DNA of 64,000 nucleotides, taken from Pseudomonadota bacterium. GTDB lineage: Bacteria; Pseudomonadota; Gammaproteobacteria; Burkholderiales; Rhodocyclaceae. The stretch lies in NCBI GenBank assembly GCA_018241665.1, contig JAFEDK010000008.1, positions 455,050 to 519,049 on the forward strand. The letters are read 5' to 3'. Below, one piece after another: positions 50,174 to 59,577 of the stretch (the stretch's first letter is position 1; every line of letters starts with the position of its first letter). The position numbers and the translations under genes are program-made. A model generated the notes under the pieces. It searched no databases. It was not told where the DNA came from and saw only the letters and a list, made by a program, of their open reading frames with translations.

Positions 50174-51448
50174 CTATTTGGATGCTCCGGCCACAGCCAG
50201 AACATCGGCTACCGTGAGGAAGGAGCCAAAGACTACAATTCTATCACCCTCGGCAGCCTGACCACGCGCCGCTTGATAGGCTTCGCCCGGCGATGCGAAC
50301 GCAGTGATGTCGACACTGACCCCGGCCTCGCGCAGGATGTCGGCCAGGCGCTCCGCCCCAAGGCCTCGCGGCCCCGGCAGGGTTGCAACCAACCAGTGAT
50401 CGACACGATCACGCAGCAGACGGATCACACCCGGTACGTCCTTGTCGGCCAGCATGCCGATCACCGCCCAGGTTTCCGGGAAGAAGCCCATGCTCGCAAG
50501 GTTTTCGTTGAGCACGCCGGCGGCCTGGGGATTGTGGGCCACGTCGAGGATTACCGAAGGACGTCCCGGCAAGACCTGGAAACGCCCTGGCAGATCGACC
50601 AGCATGAAGCCCTCGCGGATCGCCTGCATCGGCACAGGCAAAATCTCGCGAACCGATTCGCAGGCTGTCATAACCGCCGACGCGTTGAGCAACTGGTTGG
50701 TGCCTCGCAACGCGGGATAAGCCAGCCCTCCGCGCCGGGAACCCCCGGCCAGCCAGAAGGCCCACTGCTGCTGATCGCCGGCAAAGCCGAAATCGCGGCC
50801 ACTGACCAGCAGCTTCGCTCCGATCGCCTCGGCATGGGCTACCAGGGAGGCCGGCGGCAGCGGATCACTGCAGATCGCCGGCTTGCCGGCGCGGAAGATG
50901 CCTGCTTTCTCGAAACCGATGGTTTCCCGGTCATTACCCAGGAATTCCATGTGATCCAACGCCACACTGGTGACGATGGCGCAGTCGGGCTCGAAGACAT
51001 TAACCGCATCGAGGCGGCCACCCAGGCCCACCTCGAGGATGATCGCATCCAGCCCGGCCCGGCAGAAGGCCGCCCAAGCCGCCAGCGTGCCGTGCTCGAA
51101 ATAGGTCAACGGCGTCTCGCCGCGGGCACGCTCCACCTCGGCAAAGGCATCGACCAGCACCTGGTCGTCAGCCTCGCGGCCATCGATGCGCACGCGCTCG
51201 TTGTAGCGCAACAGGTGCGGCGAGGTGTATAGCCCCACTCGATAGCCGGCCGCCAGCAATACCGACTCCAGCAACGCACAGGTAGACCCCTTGCCATTGG
51301 TGCCGCCGATCGTGAAGACCGGACATGTCTGGGGCAGATTCAATGCATCACGAACTTGGCGGACGCGCTCGAGACCGAGCTGGATGGTCTGGCCGTGACG
51401 CGCTTCCAGCAGGCCGAGCCAGCCTTCAAGGGTTTCAGGCAATTGCAT
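50174..51448 (-). CDS. folC: Bifunctional folylpolyglutamate synthase / dihydrofolate synthase
   Basis: Adds glutamate to dihydropteroate and to folates. The 424-residue Mur-ligase-like enzyme shows the P-loop TIGGTNGKGSTCALLE near residue 48, the YTSPHLLRYNERVRIDG segment, and the ligase-domain motif LDVAHNPQAAG near residue 295. It starts a few bases after accD, giving the conserved accD-folC-dedD order. Confidence 0.96.
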   Translation of the reverse strand: MQLPETLEGWLGLLEARHGQTIQLGLERVRQVRDALNLPQTCPVFTIGGTNGKGSTCALLESVLLAAGYRVGLYTSPHLLRYNERVRIDGREADDQVLVDAFAEVERARGETPLTYFEHGTLAAWAAFCRAGLDAIILEVGLGGRLDAVNVFEPDCAIVTSVALDHMEFLGNDRETIGFEKAGIFRAGKPAICSDPLPPASLVAHAEAIGAKLLVSGRDFGFAGDQQQWAFWLAGGSRRGGLAYPALRGTNQLLNASAVMTACESVREILPVPMQAIREGFMLVDLPGRFQVLPGRPSVILDVAHNPQAAGVLNENLASMGFFPETWAVIGMLADKDVPGVIRLLRDRVDHWLVATLPGPRGLGAERLADILREAGVSVDITAFASPGEAYQAARGQAAEGDRIVVFGSFLTVADVLAVAGASK

Positions 51449-51451
51449 GGA

Positions 51452-52327
51452 TCAGACGACGCCGCCGACGGACGGCTGGCGGGTGAGAAGTGTGATGAGT
51501 TCAGGAAGTCGGCCGCGCAGCTCGCGGCGGTCGATGATGAGGTCCAGCGCGCCCTTCTCAAGCAGGAACTCGGAGCGCTGAAAACCTTCCGGCAGGGTCT
51601 CCCTCACGGTCTGCTCGATGACCCGCGGGCCGGCGAAGCCAATCAGGGCCCCCGGCTCACCGATCACGAGATCCCCCATGAAGGCGAAGCTGGCCGACAC
51701 GCCGCCCATTGTCGGATCGGTCAGCAGGGTGATGAACGGCAGGCGACGCTCGCCGAGACGCGTAATGGCCGCCGTGGTCTTGGCCATCTGCATCAGTGAG
51801 AACAGCCCCTCCTGCATCCGCGCACCACCGGTGGCCGTCGCACAGATGAAGGGCAGGCGCTGCTCCAGCGCAGCCTTGACGCCACGCACGAAACGCTCAC
51901 CGACCACGGACCCCATGGAGCCACCAAGGAACTCGAACTCGAAGCAGGCCACCACGACTGGCACGGTCTTGATCGCACCCTGCACCACCACCAGCGCATC
52001 GGCTTCGCCGGTATCCTCATTGGCCGCCGCCAGCCGGTCCGGATAGCGTTTGGAATCCTTGAACTTCAGGGGGTCAACCGGAACAACCTCGGCGCCGATC
52101 TCGAAGCGGCCTTCCGGATCGAGCAGAAAGTCGATTCGCTGTCGGGCACGGATCCGTTGATGGTGCCCGCACTTCGGGCAGACATTGAGATTGCTCTCCA
52201 GATCGGAACGATAAAGCACCGCCTCACAGGACGGACATTTGCTCCACAAGCCCTCGGGAATCGATTTGCGCGCCGACGGCGCATCCCGCTTGATCTTGGG
52301 AGGCAGCAGTTTGGTCAGCCAACTCAT
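51452..52327 (-). CDS. accD: Acetyl-CoA carboxylase carboxyltransferase subunit beta
   Basis: With AccA it transfers the carboxyl group from biotin to acetyl-CoA to give malonyl-CoA for fatty acid synthesis. The 291-residue protein has the N-terminal zinc ribbon (CPSC near residue 33 and CPKCG near residue 52) and the crotonase-like core with [17 protein letters not shown] and [20 protein letters not shown]. The ATG overlaps the trpA stop (ATGA), so the two are coupled. Confidence 0.96.
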   Translation of the reverse strand: MSWLTKLLPPKIKRDAPSARKSIPEGLWSKCPSCEAVLYRSDLESNLNVCPKCGHHQRIRARQRIDFLLDPEGRFEIGAEVVPVDPLKFKDSKRYPDRLAAANEDTGEADALVVVQGAIKTVPVVVACFEFEFLGGSMGSVVGERFVRGVKAALEQRLPFICATATGGARMQEGLFSLMQMAKTTAAITRLGERRLPFITLLTDPTMGGVSASFAFMGDLVIGEPGALIGFAGPRVIEQTVRETLPEGFQRSEFLLEKGALDLIIDRRELRGRLPELITLLTRQPSVGGVV

Positions 52328-53136
52328 TGCTGGCCTCCCGCTGCATCCATCGCCTCACGCACGCCCTTGATGAAGGCCTGCACGCGGGCCGGCGCCTCAG
52401 AACGCTCGCTCTGCTCGATTTCCTCGATGATGCGGCTGCCGATCACAACTGCATCGGCAAGCCCGGCAATCCGTGCCGCCGTTTCCGCATCACGGATACC
52501 AAAGCCGACGCCGACCGGCATGCCGACCTTCTCCCGGATGACGGGAATACGCCGGGCAACCTCATCCAGATCGAGCGTCGCCGAACCCGTCACGCCCTTC
52601 AGGGACACGTAGTAGATGTAGCCACTACCGGCCGCCGCCACATCGGCGAAGCGCTGCTCGGTAGACGTCGGGGCCAGCAGGAAGATCGGATCAAGGCCAG
52701 CCGCACGACAAGCCTCGGCAAAGCCCTGGCATTCTTCCGGCGGATAATCCACCACCAGTACGCCATCGGCGCCCGCAGCCGTGGCTGCACGGGTGAAAGT
52801 CTCAAGCCCCATCGCCTCGATCGGGTTGGCGTAGCCCATCAGCACGATCGGCGTCTCATCACCCGTCGCCCGGAAGCTGCGCACGATCTCAAGCACCTTG
52901 CGCAGGCTCATGCCAGCCGCCAGTGCCCTTTCCGAGGCACGCTGAATGGTTGGCCCGTCGGCCATCGGATCGGAGAACGGGACACCGAGCTCAATGACAT
53001 CGGCGCCACCGGCCACCAGTGCCTGCATCAGCGGCAGGGTCATCTCGGGAGCAGGATCGCCAGCCGTGATGAAGGGGATGAGCGCCTTGCGGCCTTCGCC
53101 CTCCAGACGCTTGAAGGTTCGTTGAATTCTGGACAT
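52324..53136 (-). CDS. trpA: Tryptophan synthase alpha subunit
   Basis: Cleaves indole-3-glycerol phosphate and channels indole to TrpB. The 270-residue TIM barrel has the catalytic glutamate in [19 protein letters not shown] near residue 50 and the catalytic aspartate in VDYPPEE near residue 130. ATG at 53136 (MSRIQRTF) matches the family; the open frame to 53322 would overlap trpB. It follows trpB after a 58-base gap that contains a hairpin. Confidence 0.96.
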   Translation of the reverse strand: MSRIQRTFKRLEGEGRKALIPFITAGDPAPEMTLPLMQALVAGGADVIELGVPFSDPMADGPTIQRASERALAAGMSLRKVLEIVRSFRATGDETPIVLMGYANPIEAMGLETFTRAATAAGADGVLVVDYPPEECQGFAEACRAAGLDPIFLLAPTSTEQRFADVAAAGSGYIYYVSLKGVTGSATLDLDEVARRIPVIREKVGMPVGVGFGIRDAETAARIAGLADAVVIGSRIIEEIEQSERSEAPARVQAFIKGVREAMDAAGGQQ

Positions 53137-53158
53137 GAATGGGTACGAATGATCAGCG

Positions 53159-53184
53159 GCCTTACCGACCCGGGCCGGCAAGGC
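53159..53184 (-). repeat. Hairpin in the trpB-trpA gap
   Basis: On the minus strand GCCTTGCCG and CGGTAAGGC pair over 9 positions (one G-T) around an 8-base loop. No T-run follows. It could stabilise the trpB end of the transcript; as a terminator it would be weak. Confidence 0.4.
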
Positions 53185-53194
53185 TCTGAAAGGA

Positions 53195-54406
53195 TTAAAA
53201 CTGGATGCCGGATTTTTCGGCGACGGTATGCATATCCTTGTCGCCACGGCCGGAAAGATTGACCAGCAGGACCTTGTCCTTCGGCAGCGTCGGAGCCAGC
53301 TTGGCCGCATAGGCCAGCGCATGGGACGACTCCAGTGCCGGAATGATGCCCTCGAAGCGGCACAGGTCGTGGAACGCCTTCAGGGCCTCCGCGTCGGTGA
53401 TGCCGACATACTCGGCGCGCTCGATGTCCTTGAGCCACGCATGCTCGGGACCGACGCCGGGGTAATCCAGACCCGCCGAAATCGAATGCGTCTCGATGAT
53501 CTGCCCATCCTCGCTCTGCAGGAGGTAGGTCCGGTTGCCGTGCAGCACGCCAGGGCGCCCCGCGGACAGGGAGGCCGCGTGCATGCCCGTCTCGATACCG
53601 CTACCAGCCGCTTCTACCCCCACGAGGCGTACGTCCTTGTGTTCGATATACGGGTAAAAGATTCCCATCGCGTTGGAGCCACCGCCCACGCAAGCGATCA
53701 CGTAGTCCGGCTGGCGACCGGCCATCTCCGGCATCTGCTCGATGCACTCTTCGCCAATGATCTTCTGGAAGTCGCGCACCATCATCGGATAGGGATGCGG
53801 CCCGGCGACCGTGCCGATGATGTAGAAGGTATCGCCGATATTGGTGACCCAATCACGCATCGCTTCGTTGAGCGCGTCCTTGAGGGTCTTGGAACCGCTC
53901 TCCACAGGCACTACCGTGGCACCCAGCAACTTCATGCGGTAGACATTGGCAGCCTGACGGCGTACGTCCTCCGAACCCATGTACACAACGCATTCCATGC
54001 CGTAACGGGCCGCCACAGTGGCCGTCGCCACGCCGTGCTGCCCAGCACCGGTCTCGGCGATCACCCGGGGCTTGCCCATCCGACGCGCCAACATGGCCTG
54101 GCCGATACAGTTATTGACCTTGTGAGCGCCGGTATGGTTGAGGTCTTCCCGCTTCAGGTAGACCTGCGCGCCGCCCAGCAGCTCGGACCAGCGCTTCGCA
54201 TGGTAGATCGGGCTCGGACGCCCGACGTAGTGCTTCAGCTCGTAAGCGTACTCGGCCATGAAAGCCGGATCCCGCTGGGCTTCTTCGTAGGCCTGGCGCA
54301 GCTCGGTCAGCGCCGGAATCAGGGTTTCCGCGACAAACACGCCGCCATAGGGACCAAAATGGCCGCGCGCATCGGGTAGATCGTAGGGGGCATCAGCCAT
54401 GTGCAT
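53195..54406 (-). CDS. trpB: Tryptophan synthase beta subunit
   Basis: PLP enzyme that condenses indole and serine to tryptophan. The 403-residue protein has [17 protein letters not shown] near the N-terminus, the PLP-lysine motif [20 protein letters not shown] near residue 90, and the phosphate-binding GGGSNAMG near residue 235. The start at 54406 (MHMADAP) is preferred over 54400 because GGAG lies six bases upstream. It overlaps the end of trpF by 14 bases. Confidence 0.96.
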   Translation of the reverse strand: MHMADAPYDLPDARGHFGPYGGVFVAETLIPALTELRQAYEEAQRDPAFMAEYAYELKHYVGRPSPIYHAKRWSELLGGAQVYLKREDLNHTGAHKVNNCIGQAMLARRMGKPRVIAETGAGQHGVATATVAARYGMECVVYMGSEDVRRQAANVYRMKLLGATVVPVESGSKTLKDALNEAMRDWVTNIGDTFYIIGTVAGPHPYPMMVRDFQKIIGEECIEQMPEMAGRQPDYVIACVGGGSNAMGIFYPYIEHKDVRLVGVEAAGSGIETGMHAASLSAGRPGVLHGNRTYLLQSEDGQIIETHSISAGLDYPGVGPEHAWLKDIERAEYVGITDAEALKAFHDLCRFEGIIPALESSHALAYAAKLAPTLPKDKVLLVNLSGRGDKDMHTVAEKSGIQF

Positions 54407-55025
54407 GTCGAACTCCGGCAACAAATTCGGTGATTCTGGCGGCGTCCTTGACGCCCTTCGCCGCTTCCACGCCACTGGACACATCCACGGCCCAAGGCCG
54501 GACGCGCCGCACGGCCTCCGTCACATTGCCCGCGTGCAGCCCACCGGACAGGATCAGCGGCACAGGCAGCTCGGAAGGAATCAGCGACCAGTCAAAAGTC
54601 TCCCCCCCGCCGCCATAGCCTTCGACAAAGGCATCAAGGAGCAAACCTTGGGCGCTGGGGTAACAAGCCGCGTATTTTAGCAGATCAAGCCCCTGCCGCA
54701 TCCGCGCCGCCTTGATGTAGGGCAGGCCGAAGCCAAGGCACTGACTCTCGGCTTCATCACCGTGGAACTGCAGCACCTGAAGCGGCACCGCCGCCCTGGC
54801 GGCCTCGATATAACTGCGCTCGGCATTGACGAACAGGCCAACCACCGTAACAAAGGGCGGCACGAGACGAGCCAGCTCGGCCGCCCGCTCGAAGCTAACG
54901 AATCGCGGGCTCGGAGGGTAAAAAACGAAGCCAACGGCGTCTGCGCCGGCATTAACCGCTGCCAGAACATCCTCTTCCCGGGTCAGGCCGCAGATCTTGA
55001 TGCGAGTACGATGCATGGCGTTCAT
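54393..55025 (-). CDS. trpF: Phosphoribosylanthranilate isomerase
   Basis: Isomerises phosphoribosylanthranilate in tryptophan synthesis. The 210-residue TIM barrel has the catalytic cysteine in [13 protein letters not shown] near residue 10, the LQFHGDE segment, and the C-terminal [11 protein letters not shown] and AVDVSSGVE. The ATG at 55025 overlaps the truA stop (ATGA), which selects it over an internal ATG at 55016 and over the long upstream frame. The truA-trpF-trpB-trpA-accD-folC order is typical of betaproteobacteria and gammaproteobacteria such as Pseudomonas. Confidence 0.95.
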   Translation of the reverse strand: MNAMHRTRIKICGLTREEDVLAAVNAGADAVGFVFYPPSPRFVSFERAAELARLVPPFVTVVGLFVNAERSYIEAARAAVPLQVLQFHGDEAESQCLGFGLPYIKAARMRQGLDLLKYAACYPSAQGLLLDAFVEGYGGGGETFDWSLIPSELPVPLILSGGLHAGNVTEAVRRVRPWAVDVSSGVEAAKGVKDAARITEFVAGVRHAHG

Positions 55026-55816
55026 GGCACGAGAAGTTGGGGAGGCGCGATGATACGCCCCCCGCCGGGCAAGGGCCACCGATCGGGATACTCGACCCCG
55101 GCCAGGTAGAGACCGCCAGGCGCGAACGTCGGCGCTGCCAGGGTCCGGTCCCTCACCGCGAGCAATTCCGCCATCCATTCAACGGACTTGCGCCCGAGCC
55201 CCACATAAACGAGGGAACCCACAAGATTGCGGATCATGTGATGCAGGAAGGCATTCGCGTGGAAGTCGAACAGGACGACCTCTCCTGCGCGCCGGATCCG
55301 CACCGAATGCATCTGCCGCACCGGTGATTTGGCCTGGCACGCAGCAGCCCGGAACGACGTGAAGTCGTGGGTTCCGATCAGGCACTCCGCGGCCCGAACC
55401 ATCCTCTCCACGTCGAAGTCGCCATGAATCCAGCCTACGCGCCCCTCGAGCAGACTGGGACGAACCCGCCGGTTGAGCAAGACATAGCGGTAATGGCGGG
55501 ACTCCGCGCTGAAACGTGCGTGAAACTCTTCATCCACCTCGACCGCCCACAGAACACCAACGCTCGCCGGCAGATGGCTGTTGACGCCCCGCACCCACGC
55601 CTCGATGGGGCGCCTGGCCGTAGTATCGAAATGCGCAACCTGCATGCTGCCGTGCACCCCGGTATCCGTTCGCCCGGCGCAGACCAGCGCCACCGGATGC
55701 TGGGCGATGATCGCCAGCGCCCGCTCCAGCGCATCTTGAACCGTCCGCCCATGGGGCTGGGTCTGCCAACCCAGAAATGCATTGCCGGCGTACTCGACAC
55801 CTATTGCGATCCTCAA
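55022..55816 (-). CDS. truA: tRNA pseudouridine synthase A
   Basis: Makes pseudouridine at positions 38-40 of the tRNA anticodon stem. The 264-residue protein has the catalytic aspartate in CAGRTDTGVHGSMQVAHFDT near residue 55 and the family segments HYRYVLLNRRVRPSLLEGRV and FHANAFLHHMIRNLVGSLVY. The start is a TTG at 55816: GGGAG lies seven bases upstream, and the TTG overlaps the preceding gene's stop as TTGA. No ATG or GTG is available nearby, while the open frame to 56335 runs through the upstream gene. Confidence 0.93.
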   Translation of the reverse strand: MRIAIGVEYAGNAFLGWQTQPHGRTVQDALERALAIIAQHPVALVCAGRTDTGVHGSMQVAHFDTTARRPIEAWVRGVNSHLPASVGVLWAVEVDEEFHARFSAESRHYRYVLLNRRVRPSLLEGRVGWIHGDFDVERMVRAAECLIGTHDFTSFRAAACQAKSPVRQMHSVRIRRAGEVVLFDFHANAFLHHMIRNLVGSLVYVGLGRKSVEWMAELLAVRDRTLAAPTFAPGGLYLAGVEYPDRWPLPGGGRIIAPPQLLVP

Positions 55817-56418
55817 CGGACAGCTCCCAACAAGATCAACACCACCACTCCCAAGCCTAAAAGCCCATCCCACCAGCGCAGCGGAAACACTCTTATACGC
55901 AGACTCTCCACGACGGGCGTCACGTCTTCGCGAACAAGCAACGCTCGCCAGCCCCCCGCGGGAGGACGCTCCACATAGCGAAAGACCAGCAACACGCGAA
56001 CAGCAAGTCGATCCACTGGCAAACCCAGCCCCCGCAGGGGCTTGGCCAGCACCATCAGGCCTGCAACCAGATCCTGCTCCCGTGTCGTCTCCAGCAGAAC
56101 CGCTACCAGGAGCACTACCACCAGAAGCTGGACACAGTGCATGGAGGCTGCCCACAAACCCTCCTGCGTGGGTCCGACACTGCCGAGAAATGGAATGACC
56201 AACTCCCCCGGGGTGAACAGTGCAAACAGCACCCACAACACCAACAACAGCACTCGTACCCGCTTGACGAGCCGCCACGCACGATGCCGGGCAAATAAAA
56301 CGGCCACCACAAGAACAACAAGCCCGAGGCCCCATAACCAGGGACCTCGGGCCAGTTGCGCCAGAACTACCAGCGCAGCCCAGGCGACAAGTCGCGTCGC
56401 CGGGTGCAATCCGATCAT
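55813..56418 (-). CDS. EcfT/CbiQ-like membrane protein, orphan
   Basis: A 201-residue membrane protein with five or so hydrophobic segments (about 10-24, 26-44, 54-70, 88-106 and 183-200). The layout resembles the transmembrane component of energy-coupling-factor vitamin or metal importers (PF02361): N-terminal LHPATRLVAWAALVVLAQ and the region around LVAGLMVLAKPLRGLGLPVDR. The Ala-Arg-Gly helices that contact the ATPase are not well conserved (AGGWRALLVRE instead), and no EcfA or EcfS gene is near. It follows fimV by 29 bases and its stop overlaps the truA start. Function unknown; the family call is tentative. Confidence 0.65.
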   Translation of the reverse strand: MIGLHPATRLVAWAALVVLAQLARGPWLWGLGLVVLVVAVLFARHRAWRLVKRVRVLLLVLWVLFALFTPGELVIPFLGSVGPTQEGLWAASMHCVQLLVVVLLVAVLLETTREQDLVAGLMVLAKPLRGLGLPVDRLAVRVLLVFRYVERPPAGGWRALLVREDVTPVVESLRIRVFPLRWWDGLLGLGVVVLILLGAVR

Positions 56419-56447
56419 CGTAGCTTCATCAAACGAACTTCAGGAAA

Positions 56448-59342
56448 TCAGGAAAGGCGGGCGAGAATCTTGCGTGCCTCGTCTTTCTGCACGGAGCTCC
56501 CTTCCCTCAAGACCTCTTCCACCAGCTCCCGCGCACCATCCTTGTCACCCATTTCTTCGTAAGCACGTGCGAGTTCGAGCTTTGTCGCCACCTCCTGCTG
56601 CAATTCCAGATCCAGCGGCGGCTCGGTAGGCGGCCCAGCGTCCGGAAGCTCAAGCTCGGTGTCAGCCGCGGAAGGCAGATCGAGATCAATGGCGTTCAGA
56701 TCGACTACCGGCTCGAAAGGACGCGTCTCCGACATCTTGTCGTCCAGCTTCTCATCCAGTTCGAAATCGAAGTCGAGCAGACTGCTGTCGAAACTGGTCT
56801 TCTCGAGATCCATCGTGGCTGCCCCCGCCTCGTCACGCAGCGCTTCATCGGCGAGGGTCGCGGTCAGATCGACATTGACGGTCGCATCCATGGCTGGCTC
56901 GAGCTTGTGTTCACCAAACTCCGAGCTAATCTCGAAATCCAGGTCACTCGGATCGGGCAGGCTGAAATCGTCGTTTAACCGCTGGGGACGCGTCGACGTC
57001 GCCTCGAGACTTGCCGGCATGCGATCACGCGCCATTTGCGTGGTCTGTGCAGCAGCGGGCTCGTGATCAAAGCCGAGATCAAAATCCAGGGCACTGGCCG
57101 TCGGCGACGCACCCTCGCTGACATGCAACTCCTGCCCTGCACCTGCCTCGGCATTCAGATCCAGGTCGAAATCAAGGACCCCGACATCCGGGGCAGCAGC
57201 AGGCGCCTCCGATGCTGCAGCGGGCGCGACCCGACCGATGTCCTCGAGGCTGGCATACTGGTTGAGCTCACCGGGCAGCGCCCAGGTGTCTTTGAGCTGG
57301 GAAGGCGACTCCAAGGGGTCGTCGTGCCCGGTTGCAGACGTCGGCGCGGGCTCGGGCGCGCGACTCTGGAGCGACGCTGATTGTGCCGACACGAAACCCG
57401 TCGAAATAGGTGCGACCGTCTGCGGAGCTGGCGCCGCTGCCACGCTGGCGCTGGGCGCCGCCCCAGGCGTCGGAATGCGGTACAAGGGGCTGTCGGGATC
57501 CACCTTGCGGCCGAGGGCTGCGGCCTTCTCCCAGTCCTGCCCATTCCCGCCCGTCAGCGAGTAGAGCTCGGTCGCGGTCGTCTCGAACTGCTTTAGATTC
57601 TTGCGCTGGGCATAGATCTCGAGCAGTTTCAGATGAACACCGGTGCGACCAGGGTCCGTCTTCAGGGCGTCCAGCAGAATCTCTTCAGCCTGCGCATCCC
57701 GACCATACGCCATGTACACATCGGCCTCGGCCACGGGATCGACCCCTTCGTCGGTATCGATCGAGGACAGGCCGGACTGGCTGAAATCGGTCTGGATCTG
57801 GCTGCTGCTGCCGGTATCCACGCTTTGCCCACCCGAACTACCGAATACGGAATTGGAGCCCTCCCCAAATTCCGAGAGAGCAGAGGTGGTCGTCGGCGCG
57901 ACCTGGGCACGGCGACGCTGATAAATCTTGTAGCCCCCCCAGCCCAGCAGCAGCGCGAGAATTCCACCGCCCCCCATCACCAGGGAGAGATCTTCGGAAG
58001 GTTCCGCCTGAGGCGCGGCCTCCGCGGGCTTGGCCTGCGTCGGAGCGGGGAGCGGCGGAGCAACCGGCGGAACAGGCTTGGTTTCCGGAATGGGATCCGG
58101 CACTTTCTCAGGCTCAGGCTTGGCGGCCTCCGGCGCAGGAGGATTGACCGGCACGCTGGCCGGCGCCTCGACAGGGGCGGCAGCGGCGGACGCTGCCGGC
58201 TTGGCTTGCTCGGCCGTGGGCGCCAGCCCCTGGCTCTTCAATTCCACCAGCCGCTGGAGTTCCTTGATGCTCTTTTCGAGATCCGCGAGCCGATTGTTTG
58301 CCTCCTTCAGCGCCTTGTCGCGGGAAACCAGATCCTCTTCCAGCGCCTGCAGGCGGGCCCCGGACTTGTCTCCGCCGACGGCACCTGCGCGGCCTTCATC
58401 GCCCTTCGAAACCTTCAGCTGATCGGTAGCGCCGCCAGCCATCACCGCACGGTCATCCACTTTGGCACCGATCCGCCCCCCTGCCCCCTGGCGGGCGGGC
58501 GCTTCCTTAGCCGGTGCATTCGCAGCTTGCTCTGCCAGCTTCTGCCGGTAACGCCCGAAATCGGCAGACTTGCCGACCACTTGCCCACGTTCTCCACCGG
58601 CAGCAAGCTGACGCGCAGTCTCTGCATCGGGAATGCGCAGGATCTTTCCTGCCTGCAGTCGATTGACGTCATTAGCATCGAAGGCGGAGCGATTGCCCTG
58701 GAACAAGGCCGCCAGCATCTGCTCCATCGAAACGCCATCGGGACGGTTGTCAGCCGCAATCCGGTTCAATGTATCTCCGGGCTTGACCATGTAAGTCCGG
58801 CCAGCCGCGCCACTTTCCCGCGCGGGGCGACCTGCCGGAGCCGGACGACGCGCAGCTGGAACCTCGGCACGAGTAGCCGCCACGCTGGAGCGGACCTCGG
58901 GAGCTGCCACCGGCACGGCACGACGCCCGGCTCCGGTGTCGGGGGGATCAAGCAGGAAGGTGTACTCGCGGATCAACCGCCCCGCTGCCCAGTTCAGCTC
59001 GACCAGCATGTCTACAAAGGGCTCGTTGATGGGCCTGTCGCTGCTGACCCTCACGATAGCCCCTCCCCCCCTGCGCTCTATCGCCATGCGCAGGCCGTTG
59101 ATGGAGGGAGCGTAATCGACGCCAGCCTGCCGGAAAGCCTCCGCCGATGCGAGCCGCGCAGTCATGTTCTGGAGTTCTTCGGGAGTCGCTGCAACCTCCA
59201 CTTCGGCCCGCAGAGGCTGCCCCAGGCCACTCAGGACCGTAATCCGCCCCAAACCCGCCGCGTTGGCTCCAAGGGACAGGGCGCTGATGGAAGCGGCAAG
59301 CAGGGTGAGCTTTAGCCGACTATTCACAGGGTTCTTATGCAC
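56448..59342 (-). CDS. fimV: FimV/HubP-family polar protein
   Basis: Large inner-membrane protein that organises the cell pole and supports type IV pili and twitching in relatives. The 964-residue product has a signal peptide (cut near residue 29, ANA/AGLG), the FimV N-terminal domain (GRITVLSGLGQPLRAEVEV), a LysM domain near residues 183-245 (YMVKPGDTLNRIAADN), a coiled coil near 335-370, a Pro/Ala linker, one membrane helix near 455-475, a TPR-like segment, a long acidic region and the C-terminal FimV motif LELARAYEEMGDKDGARELV. The start is GTG at 59342; a GTG five codons later would give a cleaner signal peptide. No good ribosome-binding site helps. Confidence 0.92.
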   Translation of the reverse strand: MHKNPVNSRLKLTLLAASISALSLGANAAGLGRITVLSGLGQPLRAEVEVAATPEELQNMTARLASAEAFRQAGVDYAPSINGLRMAIERRGGGAIVRVSSDRPINEPFVDMLVELNWAAGRLIREYTFLLDPPDTGAGRRAVPVAAPEVRSSVAATRAEVPAARRPAPAGRPARESGAAGRTYMVKPGDTLNRIAADNRPDGVSMEQMLAALFQGNRSAFDANDVNRLQAGKILRIPDAETARQLAAGGERGQVVGKSADFGRYRQKLAEQAANAPAKEAPARQGAGGRIGAKVDDRAVMAGGATDQLKVSKGDEGRAGAVGGDKSGARLQALEEDLVSRDKALKEANNRLADLEKSIKELQRLVELKSQGLAPTAEQAKPAASAAAAPVEAPASVPVNPPAPEAAKPEPEKVPDPIPETKPVPPVAPPLPAPTQAKPAEAAPQAEPSEDLSLVMGGGGILALLLGWGGYKIYQRRRAQVAPTTTSALSEFGEGSNSVFGSSGGQSVDTGSSSQIQTDFSQSGLSSIDTDEGVDPVAEADVYMAYGRDAQAEEILLDALKTDPGRTGVHLKLLEIYAQRKNLKQFETTATELYSLTGGNGQDWEKAAALGRKVDPDSPLYRIPTPGAAPSASVAAAPAPQTVAPISTGFVSAQSASLQSRAPEPAPTSATGHDDPLESPSQLKDTWALPGELNQYASLEDIGRVAPAAASEAPAAAPDVGVLDFDLDLNAEAGAGQELHVSEGASPTASALDFDLGFDHEPAAAQTTQMARDRMPASLEATSTRPQRLNDDFSLPDPSDLDFEISSEFGEHKLEPAMDATVNVDLTATLADEALRDEAGAATMDLEKTSFDSSLLDFDFELDEKLDDKMSETRPFEPVVDLNAIDLDLPSAADTELELPDAGPPTEPPLDLELQQEVATKLELARAYEEMGDKDGARELVEEVLREGSSVQKDEARKILARLS

Positions 59343-59520
59343 GAAGGCTGATCATTAGAATCAAGTTATTGATGAACATAACATCATGGGTTTGGAGTGG
59401 CAAGTTCAAGCCGTTTTTGAAGTCCTCACCCCGGGCCCCGTGCAGCCATGCAACAACGAGACACCCCATTTCCCGGCCTTTTGACGTCGGGGCACATCCC
59501 ACTCGCCTCTCGCAAGCCCC

Positions 59521-59556
59521 AAAAAAAATGCCGTTCCACTATTGCGGAACGGCATT
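59521..59556 (-). terminator. Rho-independent terminator after asd
   Basis: An 11-bp perfect stem (AATGCCGTTCC / GGAACGGCATT) with an 8-base loop is followed on the minus strand by eight T. It lies 21 bases past the asd stop and ends the leu-asd transcript. The remaining 180 bases before fimV are AT-richer and probably hold the fimV promoter; no convincing -35/-10 pair was found. Confidence 0.92.
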
Positions 59557-59577
59557 CAGACTACCTATCGACAGGGA

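Noticed and set aside
55817-56335. N-terminal extension of truA to 437 residues
   Set aside because: The extra 173 residues are an out-of-frame reading of the EcfT-like gene. The TTG at 55816 with GGGAG gives the normal TruA length.
57633-59315. 560-codon plus-strand frame opposite fimV
   Set aside because: Shadow of the fimV frame; Arg/Gly/Leu-rich and without motifs.
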